Source: Alphaproteobacteria bacterium (GTDB taxonomy: Bacteria; Pseudomonadota; Alphaproteobacteria; Micropepsales; Micropepsaceae). From it: 8,216 nucleotides of DNA. Below the pieces are notes generated by a model that had not been told where the DNA came from, did not search any database, and worked only from the letters and a program-made list of their open reading frames with translations. Position numbers and translations under genes: made by a program. Shown here piece by piece: positions 7,346 through 8,216 of the stretch. The stretch covers positions 1-8,216 of the forward strand of contig PKWC01000180.1 of NCBI GenBank assembly GCA_003131925.1. The letters run 5' to 3'. Positions within the stretch are counted from its first letter, which is position 1. Each line of letters opens with the position of its first letter.

Positions 7346-7372
7346 TTTCCTCCCCCACGATAGGGGAGGAAA
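7346..7372. repeat. Perfect 10-bp stem palindromic element
   Basis: TTTCCTCCCC at 7346-7355 pairs perfectly with GGGGAGGAAA at 7363-7372 around a 7-nt loop CACGATA. The core TCCCC...GGGGAG is shared with the hairpin at 7212-7240. It has no T-tract, so it looks like a REP-like dispersed palindrome rather than a terminator. Confidence 0.55.
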
Positions 7373-7425
7373 GGGACGCGCGTGCTGGTGTCGTCATCAG
7401 GTAGGCCTTTGTTGCGCGTGGCGGT

Positions 7426-8106
7426 TCACGCCGGCGCCACCAGAAACTGCGGATCGCCGGTTGCCCAGCCGACATAGAGAGGAGGTGAGCCGTTCGGCCG
7501 CACGGCCATCAAACGGCCTTTCTCGGCTTTGAGACCGAACAGCGCCACGAATCTCTCGAAAGCATCAAACCATTTTCCCGTTGGCGAGAAGGAATGGACG
7601 ATCATGCACGCCGCGTCGGTCTTGAAGCGACGGGCTTCAATGATCGCAGCCGCCGTGCGGTGGAGAAGCTGGTAGTACACATCGCCAGGAAGCGGTTGAG
7701 TCAGATCGAGCAAATCGCAGATGGAAGCGAGCCGTTCCCTTTTGCCATCGGAGGCATCCGCCAGCCATTCGCCGACAGGCCTGTCGAACGCCTCATCGAC
7801 TTTGCCCTCGACGGTAACTGCGATCGTTCGTTCGCCTGTCCGGACCAAGGCGAAGACGTCGCTCTGGCTGTCGCCGCGGTTCGATCCCCGAAGCGGAACC
7901 TTGTGCTCCGGCAGTGCAAGCAGCAATTCGGGAGTGGGGCCAAGCTCCGCAAGCATGGCAGCGATTTCCGGCGGCAGACCAAGCGCCGCCTCCCAGCATC
8001 TCGCTAGGGTCATCGCCGAATAACCTGCTCGCCAATGTTTTTCGGGATCGGCGAGAAGGCGCTGCCAACCGGCAAGACCTTCGCTCGGAAAATAGATTTT
8101 CGTCAT
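7426..8106 (-). CDS. DUF6946-like protein, possible PD-(D/E)XK nuclease fold
   Basis: The 226-aa protein begins MTKIYFPSEGLAGWQRLLAD and has HWRAGYSAMTLARCWEAA (24-41), PEHKVPL (66-72), SQSDVFALV (80-88), AVTVEGKVDEAF (96-107) and YYQLLHRTAAAIIEARRF (144-161). From memory this is the pattern of DUF6946. Asp83 in one strand and Glu100-Gly-Lys102 in the next give a D-x(n)-ExK arrangement, the active-site outline of PD-(D/E)XK nucleases, with Glu39 as a possible extra acidic residue. The nuclease role is inference from this pattern and from the methyltransferase downstream. GAGGGAAGA just before ATG 8106 is a good ribosome binding site. The gene starts 18 nt after the stop of the upstream gene, so it belongs to the same operon. 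A decoy or target-binding role without cleavage is the alternative. Confidence 0.75.
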   Translation of the reverse strand: MTKIYFPSEGLAGWQRLLADPEKHWRAGYSAMTLARCWEAALGLPPEIAAMLAELGPTPELLLALPEHKVPLRGSNRGDSQSDVFALVRTGERTIAVTVEGKVDEAFDRPVGEWLADASDGKRERLASICDLLDLTQPLPGDVYYQLLHRTAAAIIEARRFKTDAACMIVHSFSPTGKWFDAFERFVALFGLKAEKGRLMAVRPNGSPPLYVGWATGDPQFLVAPA

Positions 8107-8124
8107 TCTTCCCTCATTGTCCCT

Positions 8125-8214
8125 CTACGTAGAAATTGAAGCCTCTTCTGGCTTTTTCTCGTGTAGCACACGCTCCATAAGCCTCGCGAACGCGGCTTCG
8201 ATTTCGAACACGTC
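8125..8214 (-). CDS. C-terminal end of an unidentified protein (partial)
   Basis: Only the last 29 codons are inside the window, ending in TAG at 8125-8127. The frame reads DVFEIEAAFARLMERVLHEK and ends KPEEASIST. Of the three minus-strand frames it is the only one with a protein-like amphipathic helix; the other two are Arg-rich and run closer to the next gene. It is 18 nt upstream of the DUF6946-like gene, so it is probably the preceding cistron of the modification operon. The family cannot be told from this piece; a helicase-type subunit would fit the context but is a guess. Confidence 0.45.
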   Translation of the reverse strand, partial: DVFEIEAAFARLMERVLHEKKPEEASIST

Positions 8215-8216
8215 GG

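Larger units (their letters stand above)
7208..7425. other. Non-coding gap in the modification operon with palindromic elements
   Basis: This 218-bp gap separates the DUF6946-like gene from the methyltransferase, whereas the other junction in the operon is only 18 bp. It holds two related palindromes (7212-7240 and 7346-7372) and a GCGGAG-ACGCGGAG-GCGCGG type tandem at 7321-7340. An open frame crosses it on the minus strand, but its product is low-complexity and repeats the palindrome translation, so I do not call a gene. No T-run follows either hairpin on the minus strand, so neither is a standard intrinsic terminator. A promoter for the methyltransferase could lie here, but I see no clear one. 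Confidence 0.55.

Noticed and set aside
6440..7363. Plus-strand 307-aa open frame
   Set aside because: It is antisense to the methyltransferase N-terminal half, which carries the real DPPY motif; the product is low-complexity Arg/Leu/His.
7346..7372. Intrinsic terminator after the DUF6946-like gene
   Set aside because: The stem is strong, but no T-tract follows on the minus strand; the palindrome-repeat explanation fits better.
7212..7372. CRISPR array
   Set aside because: There are only two imperfectly related palindromes with no regular repeat-spacer pattern and no cas gene.
7209..7475. Minus-strand 88-aa open frame across the operon gap
   Set aside because: Its product contains translated palindromic repeats (SSPIVGEE, SSPKIGEK), overlaps the DUF6946-like gene in another frame and has no supporting RBS.

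Overview
The window is GC-rich (about 60% by eye), with GC-rich third codon positions and short palindromic elements of the kind scattered through alphaproteobacterial intergenic DNA. An alphaproteobacterium, perhaps Hyphomicrobiales, is my best guess; there is no rRNA or housekeeping gene to confirm it. There is no tRNA, IS element or CRISPR array. The gene content is a dense accessory island of the defence/conflict type.

Layout. (1) Positions 1-573, minus strand: the N-terminus of a large protein that begins with a RelE/ParE-like toxin-fold domain and, from memory of the family, continues off the window into a UvrD-like superfamily 1 helicase. (2) Positions 574-684: a divergent promoter region with a palindrome and a CATGTT direct repeat. 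(3) Positions 685-2553, plus strand: a compact three-gene cassette of tcmP (three-Cys-motif partner), a phage Gp37/Gp68 (DUF5131) protein carrying the CX6CX2C three-cysteine motif, and a small Trp-rich protein of unknown function. (4) Positions 2547-4094, minus strand: an unrecognised 179-aa protein, a Fic-domain protein (HPFIEGNGR) and a 69-aa small protein just upstream of fic that may be its antitoxin. An 18-bp perfect palindrome and an AT-rich -10-like element lie in front of the small gene. (5) Positions 4252-8216, minus strand: a DNA-modification operon. In transcription order it holds the last 29 residues of an unidentified protein, a DUF6946-like protein with a PD-(D/E)XK-like ExK motif, and a roughly 984-aa beta-class (type III Mod-like) DNA methyltransferase split by a frameshift near 5488.

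How they may work together. Regions 1-3 could form one divergent unit, but the TcmP/Gp37-68 pairing is the only link there that rests on family knowledge. Region 4 looks like a toxin-antitoxin-like Fic module with an auxiliary gene. Region 5 looks like a restriction-modification-like system whose methyltransferase is probably broken: no helicase/restriction subunit follows it, and the Fic module occupies that place instead. The middle of the methyltransferase, where the target-recognition region should be, has lower GC than its flanks, which suggests recombination there.
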